A DNA stretch of 30,247 bases from a virus. Within the stretch, counting starts at the first letter, position 1, and each line of letters begins with the position of its first letter. A program made the translations under genes and the position numbers. Below the pieces are notes generated by a model. It was not told the DNA's origin and made no database searches. It saw only the letters and a list, made by a program, of their open reading frames with translations. Shown in pieces: positions 7,494 to 14,920 of this stretch. The stretch spans positions 1 to 30,247 of the IMG/VR virus record IMGVR_UViG_3300036822_000078; one strand, given 5' to 3'.

Positions 7494-7694
7494 CTAATGC
7501 TCCGTTGGAATGGACTGGAAAACTTCGACCGGGATCTCCTCGACCTCGCCCGTGTCGGTGCGCACGCCCTCCGCTCTGATTCGGCCCGATTTCAGTTCTT
7601 GCTTAAGCAGAGCCTCGGCTTGGCGGCGCGTTCGACCTGTCGTCTTCATCAGGTATTTGACGGCGTCGTTGAGAAGCACATGGTCATCGCTCAT
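7494..7694 (-). CDS. Hypothetical protein (66 aa)
   Basis: Not recognised. A possible small helical DNA-binding unit, LNDAVKYLMKTTGRTRRQAEALLKQ, followed by an acidic strand-rich tail (TGEVEEIPVEVFQ). The ATG at 7694 overlaps the stop of the Ig-like gene. An excisionase-like or small HTH role cannot be excluded but is not supported by any firm motif. Confidence 0.6.
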   Translation of the reverse strand: MSDDHVLLNDAVKYLMKTTGRTRRQAEALLKQELKSGRIRAEGVRTDTGEVEEIPVEVFQSIPTEH

Positions 7695-8278
7695 GCCGTC
7701 ACCGGGCCGATGGCGTTTGAGGTGATGCTCGTCGAGCCGCCTTTATTGCTCGCGGTGACCCGGCAACTCAGGTTGAATCCGACGTCGGCGCTGACCAAAA
7801 GGTGCGTCTGAGCGGTCGAGCCGAAGATCGGAGAGCCGGCGCGCAGCCACTGGTACGTGTATTCCGTTGGCGAGCCGTTCCACGTTCCGTTGGTCACCGT
7901 CGCGGTATTGTTGCCGGCGACCGACAGACCAGGCGAACTGGCGACCGGCGCGGCGGTGTTCGCCGGCGGGAGAAAGCCGGCGATGCCGTTGGTGATCGCT
8001 GTGCCCATCGCGGCGGGCGTCAGGTTGCCGCTCTTGCCTTTGTTGACGAGGAGATTCACCGCGTTGGTGAACCGGCTATGCGCCGGCGGGACCACGCCGG
8101 GATTCAGCGCGGCCGGCGGCGCCTGCATCTCGCGCGAGTGCGTCGTCGTGTCCGAGCCGAGCGCGGTCGCGATCGTGGTAAGCTCCGCCGAGCGATTCGC
8201 GTACCACTTATGGATTTTGCTGACCTGGGCGACATCCGAGGTGAAGTTGGCGATCGACATCATGGGTCTTGCGGTCAT
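7691..8278 (-). CDS. Protein with C-terminal bacterial Ig-like domain (195 aa)
   Basis: Residues about 112-195 form an immunoglobulin-like domain: repeated strands with TNGTWNGSPTEYTYQWLRAG, a central Trp, and FNLSCRVTASNKGG with the conserved Cys/aromatic spacing near the end. Such domains are common on phage surfaces and bind carbohydrate weakly. The N-terminal part (1-110) is helical and unrecognised. Start ATG at 8278 has a GAGGAG SD 8 bases upstream; an internal ATG pair at residues 6-7 is an alternative. Likely a virion decoration or adhesion protein, though it is encoded on the strand opposite to the head genes. Confidence 0.7.
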   Translation of the reverse strand: MTARPMMSIANFTSDVAQVSKIHKWYANRSAELTTIATALGSDTTTHSREMQAPPAALNPGVVPPAHSRFTNAVNLLVNKGKSGNLTPAAMGTAITNGIAGFLPPANTAAPVASSPGLSVAGNNTATVTNGTWNGSPTEYTYQWLRAGSPIFGSTAQTHLLVSADVGFNLSCRVTASNKGGSTSITSNAIGPVTA

Positions 8279-8281
8279 GGC

Positions 8282-8704
8282 TTAATCTCCTCGCAGAAGA
8301 GCGTCGGCTCGGCCTGGCACACAGGTGCAATGATGCCATTGGTTTTGCTGCGCCTGGCCAAGTCGGGACTGTTCATACAGCGCTTGACTAGCAAAGTTTT
8401 GCGCATTCATCGCCATCTGAGCATTCATCGCCGCTTGCATCTGCTGCGCTTGGGCCTGCATCAATTGACGGATTTGTCGATCCGCCACTCCCATGGCGAC
8501 GAGCTCGCGGTCGACAATCGGCGCAATGGCGCGCTCGTAGCGCTCCCGCCAGCTATCCGCCAATTTCCGCCAGCGCTCGCAATCGCTCTCGAGCTCACCG
8601 ATCCTCGCCTTGAGCTCGGCGATGCGATGATCAGGGGTCTGTTCCGGTTCCCGCCGCAATAAGAAGGGGGCGGCCAGGAATGCCAGAGTCGACAGTAAGC
8701 CCAT
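8282..8704 (-). CDS. N-terminally anchored coiled-coil protein (140 aa)
   Basis: Starts at ATG 8704, which has an AGGAGG SD six bases upstream; a GTG five codons earlier would place that SD inside the gene. Residues 1-16 are a short hydrophobic segment (LLSTLAFLAAPFLL) followed by Arg-Arg, a signal-anchor pattern. Residues 25-65 form a heptad coiled coil, and 80-120 are a Gln/Met/Ala-rich helix. The shape recalls an inner-membrane spanin (Rz-like), but no partner outer-membrane lipoprotein is nested here, so I call it only an anchored coiled-coil protein. Its start lies 74 bases inside the methyltransferase gene. Confidence 0.6.
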   Translation of the reverse strand: MGLLSTLAFLAAPFLLRREPEQTPDHRIAELKARIGELESDCERWRKLADSWRERYERAIAPIVDRELVAMGVADRQIRQLMQAQAQQMQAAMNAQMAMNAQNFASQALYEQSRLGQAQQNQWHHCTCVPGRADALLRGD

Positions 8705-9290
8705 TTTTGTCCTCCTCACGCCAGCTTATACGCGAACAGGTGAACGTGTCACCATGCCGTCGTTGCGGCCGGAAAATAAACCAGCCAAACGGCGCCGTCT
8801 CCGTTGTCAACCGTTTTCCCGTCCAGCCCTCGCGCTGGAACTTCGGCAAGCGCTCGATGCCGATGAAGACGTGGTGCAAATGCTGAAGGATGTCCGAGCG
8901 GTTCGCGCCCTCGAGGCTCATCAGGCGCAAGAGCACAATCACCGGCAGGCCAAGCGAAAGCCCCTTGCGGATGAAATCGTCGGCTTGGCGAAACGGCGGA
9001 TTGGTGACGATCGCCTGCACCCAATAGGTCCGTTCCGCCTTGAAGAAATCAAGGCCGCTATGGATGCGCTCGTCGGCGCCGGAATACCTGATCAGGTCAT
9101 GCGCCAGGACGCCCCAGCCGCCGGCTCTGAGCACGCGCGCGATCGCGCCGCGGCCGGCGCAGGGCTCAAAGAGAAATTCGAACGCATTGAGCGCGCCGGT
9201 GCGGATTAGCGCCCGCGTGGCGCAGGCCGGCGTCTCGTAGAGGTCGTCGCCGCGGTCGATCAGCTTGCCGCGATCCGCGCCCTGCCTCAC
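8631..9290 (-). CDS. DNA adenine methyltransferase-like protein (219 aa)
   Basis: Class I SAM-dependent methyltransferase of the amino-methylating type. Motif I is EPCAGRG (residues 42-48) and the catalytic motif IV is NPPF (97-100), which in this family methylates adenine N6 or cytosine N4. A preceding DLYETP segment is common in phage members. Start GTG 9290 overlaps the stop of the 50-residue miniprotein as GTGA. The last 24 or so residues overlap the next gene and look less conserved. It probably modifies phage DNA against restriction, or regulates; target sequence cannot be read from the protein. Confidence 0.75.
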   Translation of the reverse strand: MRQGADRGKLIDRGDDLYETPACATRALIRTGALNAFEFLFEPCAGRGAIARVLRAGGWGVLAHDLIRYSGADERIHSGLDFFKAERTYWVQAIVTNPPFRQADDFIRKGLSLGLPVIVLLRLMSLEGANRSDILQHLHHVFIGIERLPKFQREGWTGKRLTTETAPFGWFIFRPQRRHGDTFTCSRISWREEDKNGLTVDSGIPGRPLLIAAGTGTDP

Positions 9291-9439
9291 GGTCCTACGC
9301 CTCCGCTCTCAAGCCCACGTTTATAGCCGCGCGTGAATCCGTCGATATCGCCGTTGGCGCGTCCGATCAGGTAAGCGAGCCGGATCAATCCGGCGCTAAC
9401 GCCGATGAGGACACTGCCGAAGGCAATGCACCAGTTCAC
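9287..9439 (-). CDS. Membrane miniprotein (50 aa)
   Basis: A very short gene defined by 4-base GTGA overlaps on both sides: its GTG start (9439-9437) overlaps the stop of the primase/helicase and its TGA (9289-9287) overlaps the start of the methyltransferase. The protein begins MNWCIAFGSVLIGVSAGLIR, a single hydrophobic helix, and ends in a Gly/Arg-rich tail. This double coupling is strong evidence that it is translated. Function unknown; an inner-membrane location is predicted. Confidence 0.65.
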   Translation of the reverse strand: MNWCIAFGSVLIGVSAGLIRLAYLIGRANGDIDGFTRGYKRGLESGGVGP

Positions 9440-12033
9440 CACGTCACCTCGCCGTCGTCGCGCCGGTAGGTCTCATCGCGCTTGCGCCCCTTCCACGGCT
9501 CCAATGGATCCCCATCCTTGTAATCGTTCGGCCGATCGTCGTTCGGCTCGAGAGGCCACTGCGAGTGCAATGTGACGCCTAAATAGACTCCGTAGAGACG
9601 TTGGAGTCCAGCGATTTTCCACTTGAAAAGATACTCGCCGCCGGTCTCCGTCCGCCCCAGGATCCCGGCGTTGAAAAATTCGTTCATCACCGCCGTCGGC
9701 TGCAGGCCGCGAATCCCCATGTCCTTGGTCAAGCCCTGCACGCGTCCGTACATGTTCTCTTCACGGAAAGGCATCGAGATGTCGCGCTCGCTGTAAATCG
9801 TGCCGCTCTCTAAAATCAGCTTCGCCACCAGTTGCGCGTTGGTCAGGTGCGAGCGCGCCACGTCCTCGTCGCGCATGGCCGATTGGGTCACGTCTTCGAC
9901 CTCGCGGATCTTCTCGGGCGCGCAGTCGATCAGCATGCTGACATAGGCCTGGCGAACGGCGTCACGCTCCAGGAAAGTGGAAAAGCTCTCGTAGAACGGC
10001 GCGACCTCGTTCTTCATGCGCTTCTGGAAGTCGCTGGGCAGAAGGCCTTCGCTCGCCGACGTGATGCTGGTGACCTGGAACAGCCCGCGGTCGTCGCGGC
10101 CTCTCGAAATGCCGGGATTCAGTTCGTTCGAGGTGAACGCCAGCCGCGCGAAGATCGTATAGGTCGCCGTGTCGCGCCCCTTGATCTCGCCCGAAACGCG
10201 CGTGCCGCGAATCAGCGTCTTGAGAATCTCGCCGTTGTCGTAATTGGAGATGAACTCGTCGTGGCTGACCCAGAGCTTGCCGATGTAGCCGGCGATATAG
10301 AATTGCCCGTTGAGGGCGCGCACCGACGCCGTGTCGGCGTAGCGGCCGAAGACGGCTTGCGCGAAGGTCGTGCATAGAAACGTCTTGCCGGTGCCCTGAT
10401 CGCCGGTGCAAACGAGCGCCACCTGTTGCTTCTTGCCGGGATGCTTGAGCGTCCAGCCCATATGCGCCTTGATCCAGGCGATGCGCGCCGGCTTGCGATT
10501 GGTGACCAGGCTCAGCATGTAGTCGAGCTTCTCGGCGCACTCGGCTTTGAGTGCTTGATCGATGGTCTTGGCTGGACGGACATAGAGGCCGCGCCAATCG
10601 TTGAAGATCAGGCGCGAATGATCGGGCGCATAGTCGTTATCGGGAATCGACGCGCCCTCGCGGGTCACGCGAATGATCGCGCCTGGATCGTGGTCCGGAT
10701 GCGTCTCGACGTCGGTCACGTCCTGGCGCAGCTTCGACTTGGCGAAGATCGGGAACGCCTCGACCGGCTTCTTCTTGGTCATGATCTGCTGCGGCGCATG
10801 CCGAAGCGTCAGCTTGTCGCTCGGCATGATGAAGTTCGCCTGGCCCTCCTTGAAGGCCTGGCGGTCAATGAATTCGCTGCGGTTCTCGTGATACAGATAT
10901 CGCTCCGCGAATTCCTCGAGCAGGATTGAGTCGGCGCCGACGTTGAGAACGGCGCGGAACGCCCTCGACGCTTCCTCGCCAAAGATCCGCGCCACGCTGG
11001 CCCAGCCGGTGACGTCGAGCCGCGTCGGATCGGCCTCGAGTCGTTTGCGGGCGAACTGAAACGTCTCCAGACAGAAGCTCGTGGTCGAGGCGATCTCCGC
11101 CGGCGCGCAGCGATTCTGGCAGATCAGGCCAAGCAGCGCTTCGGCATGGTTGGGCTCGGCGACGATGGCGCGCGAGGCTTTCGAGAAAACGCTGTTGGCG
11201 TTGATCGCTTGCCCGTCGCGCACCACGCGGGCGAGCCACTCGGCAAAGGCGCGCGGCGCCATCTGGCCTTGCCAGAGCGGCGCCGGGATGATGGCGAGGA
11301 TCGAGGCGAGCGCGGCGGCGCGCACCAATTGGAAGAATTCAAGCGTCTGGATGCTGGTCCGTTGCGGCTTGCCAAGCTCTGCGCCGGTCTCTGAGCGCCA
11401 TTCGAGCGGATCGTAGGTCTTTCCATCCGGGCCCCACAAAAGCGAGCCAGGGAGTAGGCTTGTGACTTGGTGAGCCTTCGTGCCGCGTTTGATCGGCGGC
11501 GCGTACCGGACGACGATGCCGCGCCGCTCGTCGCCCAGAGTGAAGGCCTTCGGCCGGAAGCTCGCATATTCGTCGTCGAGCCGCTTGGCCTCGTCGTCGC
11601 GCAGCTTGAACAGGACCGAAGTGGCGAACGGGCGCGACCGCCGGCCGATGGCGAAGCGCGGCGAGATAGCGAGTCTGGCGCAGGCCTGGAAGAAACATTC
11701 GTTCAAGGTCTGATCGGGCCCGAAGAAGGTGACTTCGATCACGCCTTGCTGAAGGAAGATCGCAGCGTTGAGGCCTTGCTGGCGCGGGTCCAGGCGCCAG
11801 TCGGAGAGCTCGGGATCGGTGACGTGAAGCTCTTCGCCCTCGTCGTCATTGGCGGGCTTGTCGCCGCGTGGCAGGCAGTAGGTGACGGCCGAGCCGAGTT
11901 GGCGCCATGCGGTGGTGGTGTAGAGCCGCTGTTCCATGATCGGCGGCTTGTGCTCGTCTGGGATGTCGAGAAAGAACGGCTTGTCCGCTACGGGTTGAAG
12001 ATGCGGCGGCGGCGGATTAGAACCACGTGGCAA
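9436..12033 (-). CDS. Primase/helicase-type replication protein (865 aa)
   Basis: The largest protein of the left arm. A P-loop ATPase domain lies around residues 520-680: Walker A GDQGTGKT near 543, an acidic Walker B-like SHDEF near 590, LKTLIRG shortly after, and a sensor FTSNELN near 633. This order is that of the superfamily 3-like helicase domain found in phage and plasmid primase/helicases (DUF5906 type). The N-terminal 250 residues contain VIEVTFFG and an IGRRSRPFATSVLFKL segment that may be a degenerate archaeo-eukaryotic primase domain; this is uncertain. Start is TTG 12033 with an AGGA SD seven bases upstream; no ATG or GTG is in frame in the gap. Probably the phage replication initiator helicase. 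Confidence 0.8.
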   Translation of the reverse strand: MPRGSNPPPPHLQPVADKPFFLDIPDEHKPPIMEQRLYTTTAWRQLGSAVTYCLPRGDKPANDDEGEELHVTDPELSDWRLDPRQQGLNAAIFLQQGVIEVTFFGPDQTLNECFFQACARLAISPRFAIGRRSRPFATSVLFKLRDDEAKRLDDEYASFRPKAFTLGDERRGIVVRYAPPIKRGTKAHQVTSLLPGSLLWGPDGKTYDPLEWRSETGAELGKPQRTSIQTLEFFQLVRAAALASILAIIPAPLWQGQMAPRAFAEWLARVVRDGQAINANSVFSKASRAIVAEPNHAEALLGLICQNRCAPAEIASTTSFCLETFQFARKRLEADPTRLDVTGWASVARIFGEEASRAFRAVLNVGADSILLEEFAERYLYHENRSEFIDRQAFKEGQANFIMPSDKLTLRHAPQQIMTKKKPVEAFPIFAKSKLRQDVTDVETHPDHDPGAIIRVTREGASIPDNDYAPDHSRLIFNDWRGLYVRPAKTIDQALKAECAEKLDYMLSLVTNRKPARIAWIKAHMGWTLKHPGKKQQVALVCTGDQGTGKTFLCTTFAQAVFGRYADTASVRALNGQFYIAGYIGKLWVSHDEFISNYDNGEILKTLIRGTRVSGEIKGRDTATYTIFARLAFTSNELNPGISRGRDDRGLFQVTSITSASEGLLPSDFQKRMKNEVAPFYESFSTFLERDAVRQAYVSMLIDCAPEKIREVEDVTQSAMRDEDVARSHLTNAQLVAKLILESGTIYSERDISMPFREENMYGRVQGLTKDMGIRGLQPTAVMNEFFNAGILGRTETGGEYLFKWKIAGLQRLYGVYLGVTLHSQWPLEPNDDRPNDYKDGDPLEPWKGRKRDETYRRDDGEVTW

Positions 12034-12142
12034 GACCTGTTCCTCGCGGGGCTCGGGTTTTGGGGGAGCGTCTCGCTTTAGCGTTGGGCAAGATGCTCCC
12101 CAGCCCGCGCCAGCTTCAAGCCACCGAGAATCAGTTATCCCC

Positions 12143-12370
12143 TTAGTCGCGCGGCCCCACGAGCGGCGCGTACAATCCCATTTTGGCGAGCGCGATGACG
12201 CACTGCGCTTCTGTCTTTTGCGGGTAATCGAGCATCAACAACGCGAGCACGTCTTCATAGGCGTGATTCGGCCAATCAATGGTGCGCGGCGCGAGCTTGC
12301 GGCAGCGCTCCCAATAAAACCTGTGGTAATCCGATTTCCTACGCGGCGGGGCGCCGTTTGACGTCGCCAA
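12143..12370 (-). CDS. Hypothetical protein (75 aa)
   Basis: Not recognised; helical, with a Trp/His-rich middle (SDYHRFYWERCRKL). The frame is open to 12436, but most of that extension overlaps the 70-residue gene; the TTG at 12370 has GGAGA about six bases upstream and gives a 32-base overlap, so I prefer it. The start remains uncertain. A 109-base gap with a GGGGAGC/GCTCCCC inverted repeat (12063-12103) separates it from the primase/helicase. Confidence 0.5.
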   Translation of the reverse strand: MATSNGAPPRRKSDYHRFYWERCRKLAPRTIDWPNHAYEDVLALLMLDYPQKTEAQCVIALAKMGLYAPLVGPRD

Positions 12371-12551
12371 GCTTGGTCTCCGTCTCAGCCAGGCCCTCGC
12401 AAAACGCGTCCCACTTGTCGGCGAGATGCTCGTCAATCGGACGAAGCGCCTCCGCTCGGATCATTGCCTGTTGTTTGAGATACGTCAGGAGTTGCTCGGG
12501 CTCGTCGAGGGCGAGGGCTACGGCGATTGATCCGGCTATGTCGGCGGTCAT
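12339..12551 (-). CDS. Hypothetical acidic helical protein (70 aa)
   Basis: Not recognised. Almost entirely helical (SIAVALALDEPEQLLTYLKQ then EHLADKWDAFCEGLAETE). Start ATG 12551 has AAGGA 10 bases upstream, inside the preceding gene. Its codon pattern is more gene-like than the overlapping tail of the upstream HTH protein. Confidence 0.6.
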   Translation of the reverse strand: MTADIAGSIAVALALDEPEQLLTYLKQQAMIRAEALRPIDEHLADKWDAFCEGLAETETKLGDVKRRPAA

Positions 12552-12882
12552 TGAGAGGTTTTCCTTGCAAGAGTTTGCGCATGCCTTCGTTGATCGATTC
12601 GGTTTGCGCCGAGGTCACGATGTCGGCCCAGACCTTCTCCTCGCCCATTTGCTCGAAGGCGTTCTTGACGTTGTCATGCGCCGCCGTATGGGTCCAGTTG
12701 GTGATGTAATATATGGCGTTGGTGCGCACGCCGAAGGTGCGGGCGATCAATTTCGCCGGCACGCCCTTGAGATGGAACGCGTAGATCGCGATGCGCTCGG
12801 CGGTCGACAGTTTGCGCTCGCGCGAGGTGTTCTTCAGACCGGCGAGCGCGTCTTCATCGAGTAGGGTCATGAGCACAGACAT
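12433..12882 (-). CDS. Helix-turn-helix protein (149 aa)
   Basis: Residues about 22-55 form a clear HTH: STAERIAIYAFHLKGVPAKLIARTFGV followed by a recognition helix RTNAIYYITN, as in resolvase/sigma-like HTH units. The start ATG 12882 has GGAG only two bases upstream; the GTG at residue 3 is better spaced and is an alternative. The last 40 residues are Arg/Pro/Ser-rich and overlap the next gene by 119 bases out of frame, so the functional protein probably ends near residue 105 and the tail may be unselected. DNA-binding regulator by fold; target unknown. Confidence 0.65.
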   Translation of the reverse strand: MSVLMTLLDEDALAGLKNTSRERKLSTAERIAIYAFHLKGVPAKLIARTFGVRTNAIYYITNWTHTAAHDNVKNAFEQMGEEKVWADIVTSAQTESINEGMRKLLQGKPLNDRRHSRINRRSPRPRRARATPDVSQTTGNDPSGGASSD

Positions 12883-12887
12883 AGCTC

Positions 12888-13214
12888 CTACGAAGTCGAT
12901 TGCAAGTCGTCTGCATCGACACGCTCTTGTGCGCAACGATCGCATAGCCATTGGTCGTGACCATGCCCGGTCAGATCCTCGATGAGCACGGTTCCGATTC
13001 TCTCTTCGCAATCGGCGCACACGGGTTTCTCGGATTCTGCCTCGCGCTCTTCGGCACACGATTCGCACAAGTACTCGACAACGCCCTTCCATATGCCGCC
13101 GAACTCGTATGAGCCGGTGGCGCGGCGCGCTTCGCAATGCTCGCAGATGACGCGACCGCGGATGCGATCAGCTTCGTCTTCGGGAGTCTCGAGCTTCCAA
13201 TCGTCGTAGGTCAT
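12888..13214 (-). CDS. Double zinc-ribbon-like protein (108 aa)
   Basis: Contains four Cys pairs: CEHC (about 24-27), CESC (50-53), CADC (66-69) and CDRC (91-94), making two four-cysteine zinc sites. The spacers are strand-rich with an acidic linker EEREAESEK between the two units. The ATG at 13214 overlaps the upstream stop as ATGA; the longer open frame is a shadow. Zinc ribbons in phage proteins often bind nucleic acid or RNA polymerase, but no specific function can be assigned. Confidence 0.7.
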   Translation of the reverse strand: MTYDDWKLETPEDEADRIRGRVICEHCEARRATGSYEFGGIWKGVVEYLCESCAEEREAESEKPVCADCEERIGTVLIEDLTGHGHDQWLCDRCAQERVDADDLQSTS

Positions 13215-13405
13215 CGCGTTCGTTCCTTGGTTTGGAAGCCGTCCATCTGAGCGGCGTCGGTGAGGGCCTGGAGCCAGTTTTCGAGCGGCTCGAGGTCGAT
13301 GTTGGCGTCGGCTGCAGCGAGCGTCAGCGCGCCGCGCTGTGCGCGCATGAGCTCCCAGTCGGTGCGGTCGAACACGGTCTGCAGATTGTCCATGCAATTG
13401 GTCAT
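13211..13405 (-). CDS. Hypothetical protein (64 aa)
   Basis: Not recognised. Small acidic helical protein beginning MTNCMDNLQTVFDR. Start ATG 13405 overlaps the upstream stop as ATGA, and its own stop overlaps the zinc-ribbon gene in the same way, so coupling fixes both ends. Confidence 0.65.
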   Translation of the reverse strand: MTNCMDNLQTVFDRTDWELMRAQRGALTLAAADANIDLEPLENWLQALTDAAQMDGFQTKERTR

Positions 13406-13641
13406 CGCGCTTTCCTTCGTCGCCAGGTGACCGTGACCGGCCCATTGTCGTGAGCAATGAATTGCTCGGGACTGGTCAGCGAGAGCGCCCGAATCCGATC
13501 GATTGCGCGCCAAGCCGCCGGCTCATCGGGATAGTCGGCGTGGTAGAGGTCACGCGCCTCGCCATCGATGGGGAGAGCCATCTTACTGGCGTAAACGCGT
13601 CCAACGCGCCAAGCGCCCGAGGGAATCTGGTAGGCGTTCAT
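13402..13641 (-). CDS. Hypothetical protein (79 aa)
   Basis: Not recognised. Compact protein with strands (GAWRVGRVYASKMAL) then a helix (AAWRAIDRIRALSL) and a basic C-terminus WRRRKAR. Linked on both sides by ATGA overlaps. Confidence 0.65.
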   Translation of the reverse strand: MNAYQIPSGAWRVGRVYASKMALPIDGEARDLYHADYPDEPAAWRAIDRIRALSLTSPEQFIAHDNGPVTVTWRRRKAR

Positions 13642-13892
13642 CGCTCGGCTCCGTCATGGTTGGCGCGGGCGAGCTCCAGGCCGGCGAGATGCGCGGCGGT
13701 GAGCTTCATCGAAGAGGCGCCGTCGTAGTCGCCGGTGCGGCGCGCGTAGACGATGGCGTAATCGTCCATCACCTCGGCCAGCGTATGCACGATGTCGTCG
13801 GGCCCATGATTGCGCACCATGATGGCGAGCGCCTCGCGCAGGAAAGTGGCGCGGACGTTGGATAGATCCTGGATAACGGCGTTGTTAGACAC
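13638..13892 (-). CDS. Hypothetical protein (84 aa), first gene after a promoter
   Basis: Not recognised; helical throughout, with hydrophobic helices such as ATFLREALAIMVRNHG. Start is GTG 13892 with AAAGGA about eight bases upstream. It begins the run of small overlapping genes down to 12888 and is the first gene behind the promoter at 13964-13937, which carries the shared CTCGATAA element. Confidence 0.65.
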   Translation of the reverse strand: MSNNAVIQDLSNVRATFLREALAIMVRNHGPDDIVHTLAEVMDDYAIVYARRTGDYDGASSMKLTAAHLAGLELARANHDGAER

Positions 13893-13936
13893 GGGATTGT
13901 TCCTTTAGAGCAGCGAACCGATGCGCTCGAGGTTTT

Positions 13937-13964
13937 TATTTAGTTGTTATCGAGTATTTGTCAA
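13937..13964 (-). promoter_or_regulatory. Promoter with CTCGATAA operator-like element
   Basis: Minus strand: -35 TTGACA at 13964-13959, 16-base spacer, -10 TAAATA at 13942-13937. The spacer holds AATACTCGATAA, which is repeated exactly in the promoter at 17141. The gap 13893-13978 is noncoding and AT-rich, unlike its surroundings. Confidence 0.6.
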
Positions 13965-13978
13965 GGCGGAGTGTGGAA

Positions 13979-14305
13979 TTATCCCCTGGTTTTGATGGCG
14001 GTGAGAAGCTCGTGCGCGAGATCGAGGATCTCGTGCGCGTCGTCCTTGACGCAATTGGCGAGGTAGGCGGGCGAATCCCGATAAGCGGGATCCATGTCGG
14101 GAAAGGCGGCGTCCTTGGCGGCGCGCTGCAACCGAGAGCATGTCTTGACCAGCTTGATGAAAGCCGCCTCAACCGGCGAATCGGCTTTGCCGGCGTCGGC
14201 GCGGATGGCGTCTGCGATGTTCATGGGTTTTCGCTTTCCGAAATAGAATTCGTAGGAGGCCTCGAGCGCGGCCGCAGCGGCGCCGATGGCATAGCCGTCG
14301 GTCAT
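13979..14305 (-). CDS. Hypothetical protein (108 aa)
   Basis: Not recognised. Helical, with an Ala-rich N-terminus and EILDLAHELLTAIKTRG at the end. The ATG at 14305 has GAGGA about eight bases upstream; an internal ATG at residue 28 is an alternative that would remove a Tyr/Phe-rich N-terminal stretch. Confidence 0.6.
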   Translation of the reverse strand: MTDGYAIGAAAAALEASYEFYFGKRKPMNIADAIRADAGKADSPVEAAFIKLVKTCSRLQRAAKDAAFPDMDPAYRDSPAYLANCVKDDAHEILDLAHELLTAIKTRG

Positions 14306-14424
14306 GGGTTTGGTCCTCGCTCCCGCCCGTCCTGGGAGCGTTTGGCCTGACGTTGCGAGCCCTCGGCGCCGTTGATCGGCGCCTATGATGTTTGCGTTGG
14401 GGCTAGCCAGGTCGCGTTGTTGGG
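14306..14424. other. Noncoding gap with two hairpins
   Basis: Two stem-loops are visible: CGCTCCC/GGGAGCG with a 9-base loop near 14320, and GGCGCC/GGCGCC around GTTGATC near 14370. Neither is followed by a T-run on either strand, so they are not clear terminators. No gene is seen. Confidence 0.4.
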
Positions 14425-14598
14425 TTAGTGGTTGGCGAGATCCTTAGCGAGGACGTCGCGAATGGTCGCGGCTTGAGCGAGATAATCGGCATGCACGGCG
14501 CCGCGGGCACGATATTCGGTGGCGCGAGCAAGCACGCGAGCGTGTTGTCTGCGCTTGAATTCGACATACAGGGCGAAGGCGCGTTCGGCGGTTTTCAT
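14425..14598 (-). CDS. Hypothetical small basic protein (57 aa)
   Basis: Begins at ATG 14598; the longer frame would start upstream of the promoter's -10 and is rejected. One long basic helix, AFALYVEFKRRQHARVLARA, dominates. It lies about 30 bases downstream of the -10 at 14633-14628. No convincing SD is seen, so the leader is very short or the message weakly translated. Confidence 0.55.
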   Translation of the reverse strand: MKTAERAFALYVEFKRRQHARVLARATEYRARGAVHADYLAQAATIRDVLAKDLANH

Positions 14599-14627
14599 TA
14601 GTGTTGAACTCTGTTGTTGATAGAGTG

Positions 14628-14655
14628 AATATAGGGGGATTATCGAGGATTGCAA
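14628..14655 (-). promoter_or_regulatory. Promoter with CTCGATAA operator-like element
   Basis: Minus strand: -35 TTGCAA at 14655-14650, 16-base spacer, -10 TATATT at 14633-14628. The spacer contains CTCGATAA followed by TCCCCC, close to the GCCCC in the promoter at 17141. It faces the 57-residue gene at 14598. Confidence 0.6.
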
Positions 14656-14668
14656 GAGTGGGCTAAGA

Positions 14669-14905
14669 TTATTTTGTCGGTATTGCGTGGCCTATTTCGT
14701 GGTAACCAAGAAAGCGCTCGGGCGTCTCTTCACCTGGCCATTTGCCGGCGAAGAGCGCGACCGTGTGACGCAATTCGCCGTCTACGGTTGTACGCTGACC
14801 TTGGATGTAATCCTTTACTGGGTAGGGAATCCCGTCAATATCGATAACAACTTCGTTGCCTTGACCGAATCCCTTTAGCGCCTTGATGAGTTCTTCGATA
14901 GTCAT
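14669..14905 (-). CDS. Conserved hypothetical phage protein (78 aa)
   Basis: Begins MTIEELIKALKGFGQGNEV and continues VVIDIDGIPYPV, a helix-strand pattern often seen in short phage proteins of unknown function. A single alpha-beta fold is likely. It follows the 202-residue gene by 15 bases and is probably transcribed with it. Confidence 0.65.
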   Translation of the reverse strand: MTIEELIKALKGFGQGNEVVIDIDGIPYPVKDYIQGQRTTVDGELRHTVALFAGKWPGEETPERFLGYHEIGHAIPTK

Positions 14906-14920
14906 ACGTGTTGTGCTCCT

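Noticed and set aside
8282-8704. Calling this an Rz spanin with the 27592-27828 lipoprotein as Rz1
   Set aside because: The two genes lie on opposite arms and strands, and no holin or endolysin is nearby; shape alone is not enough.
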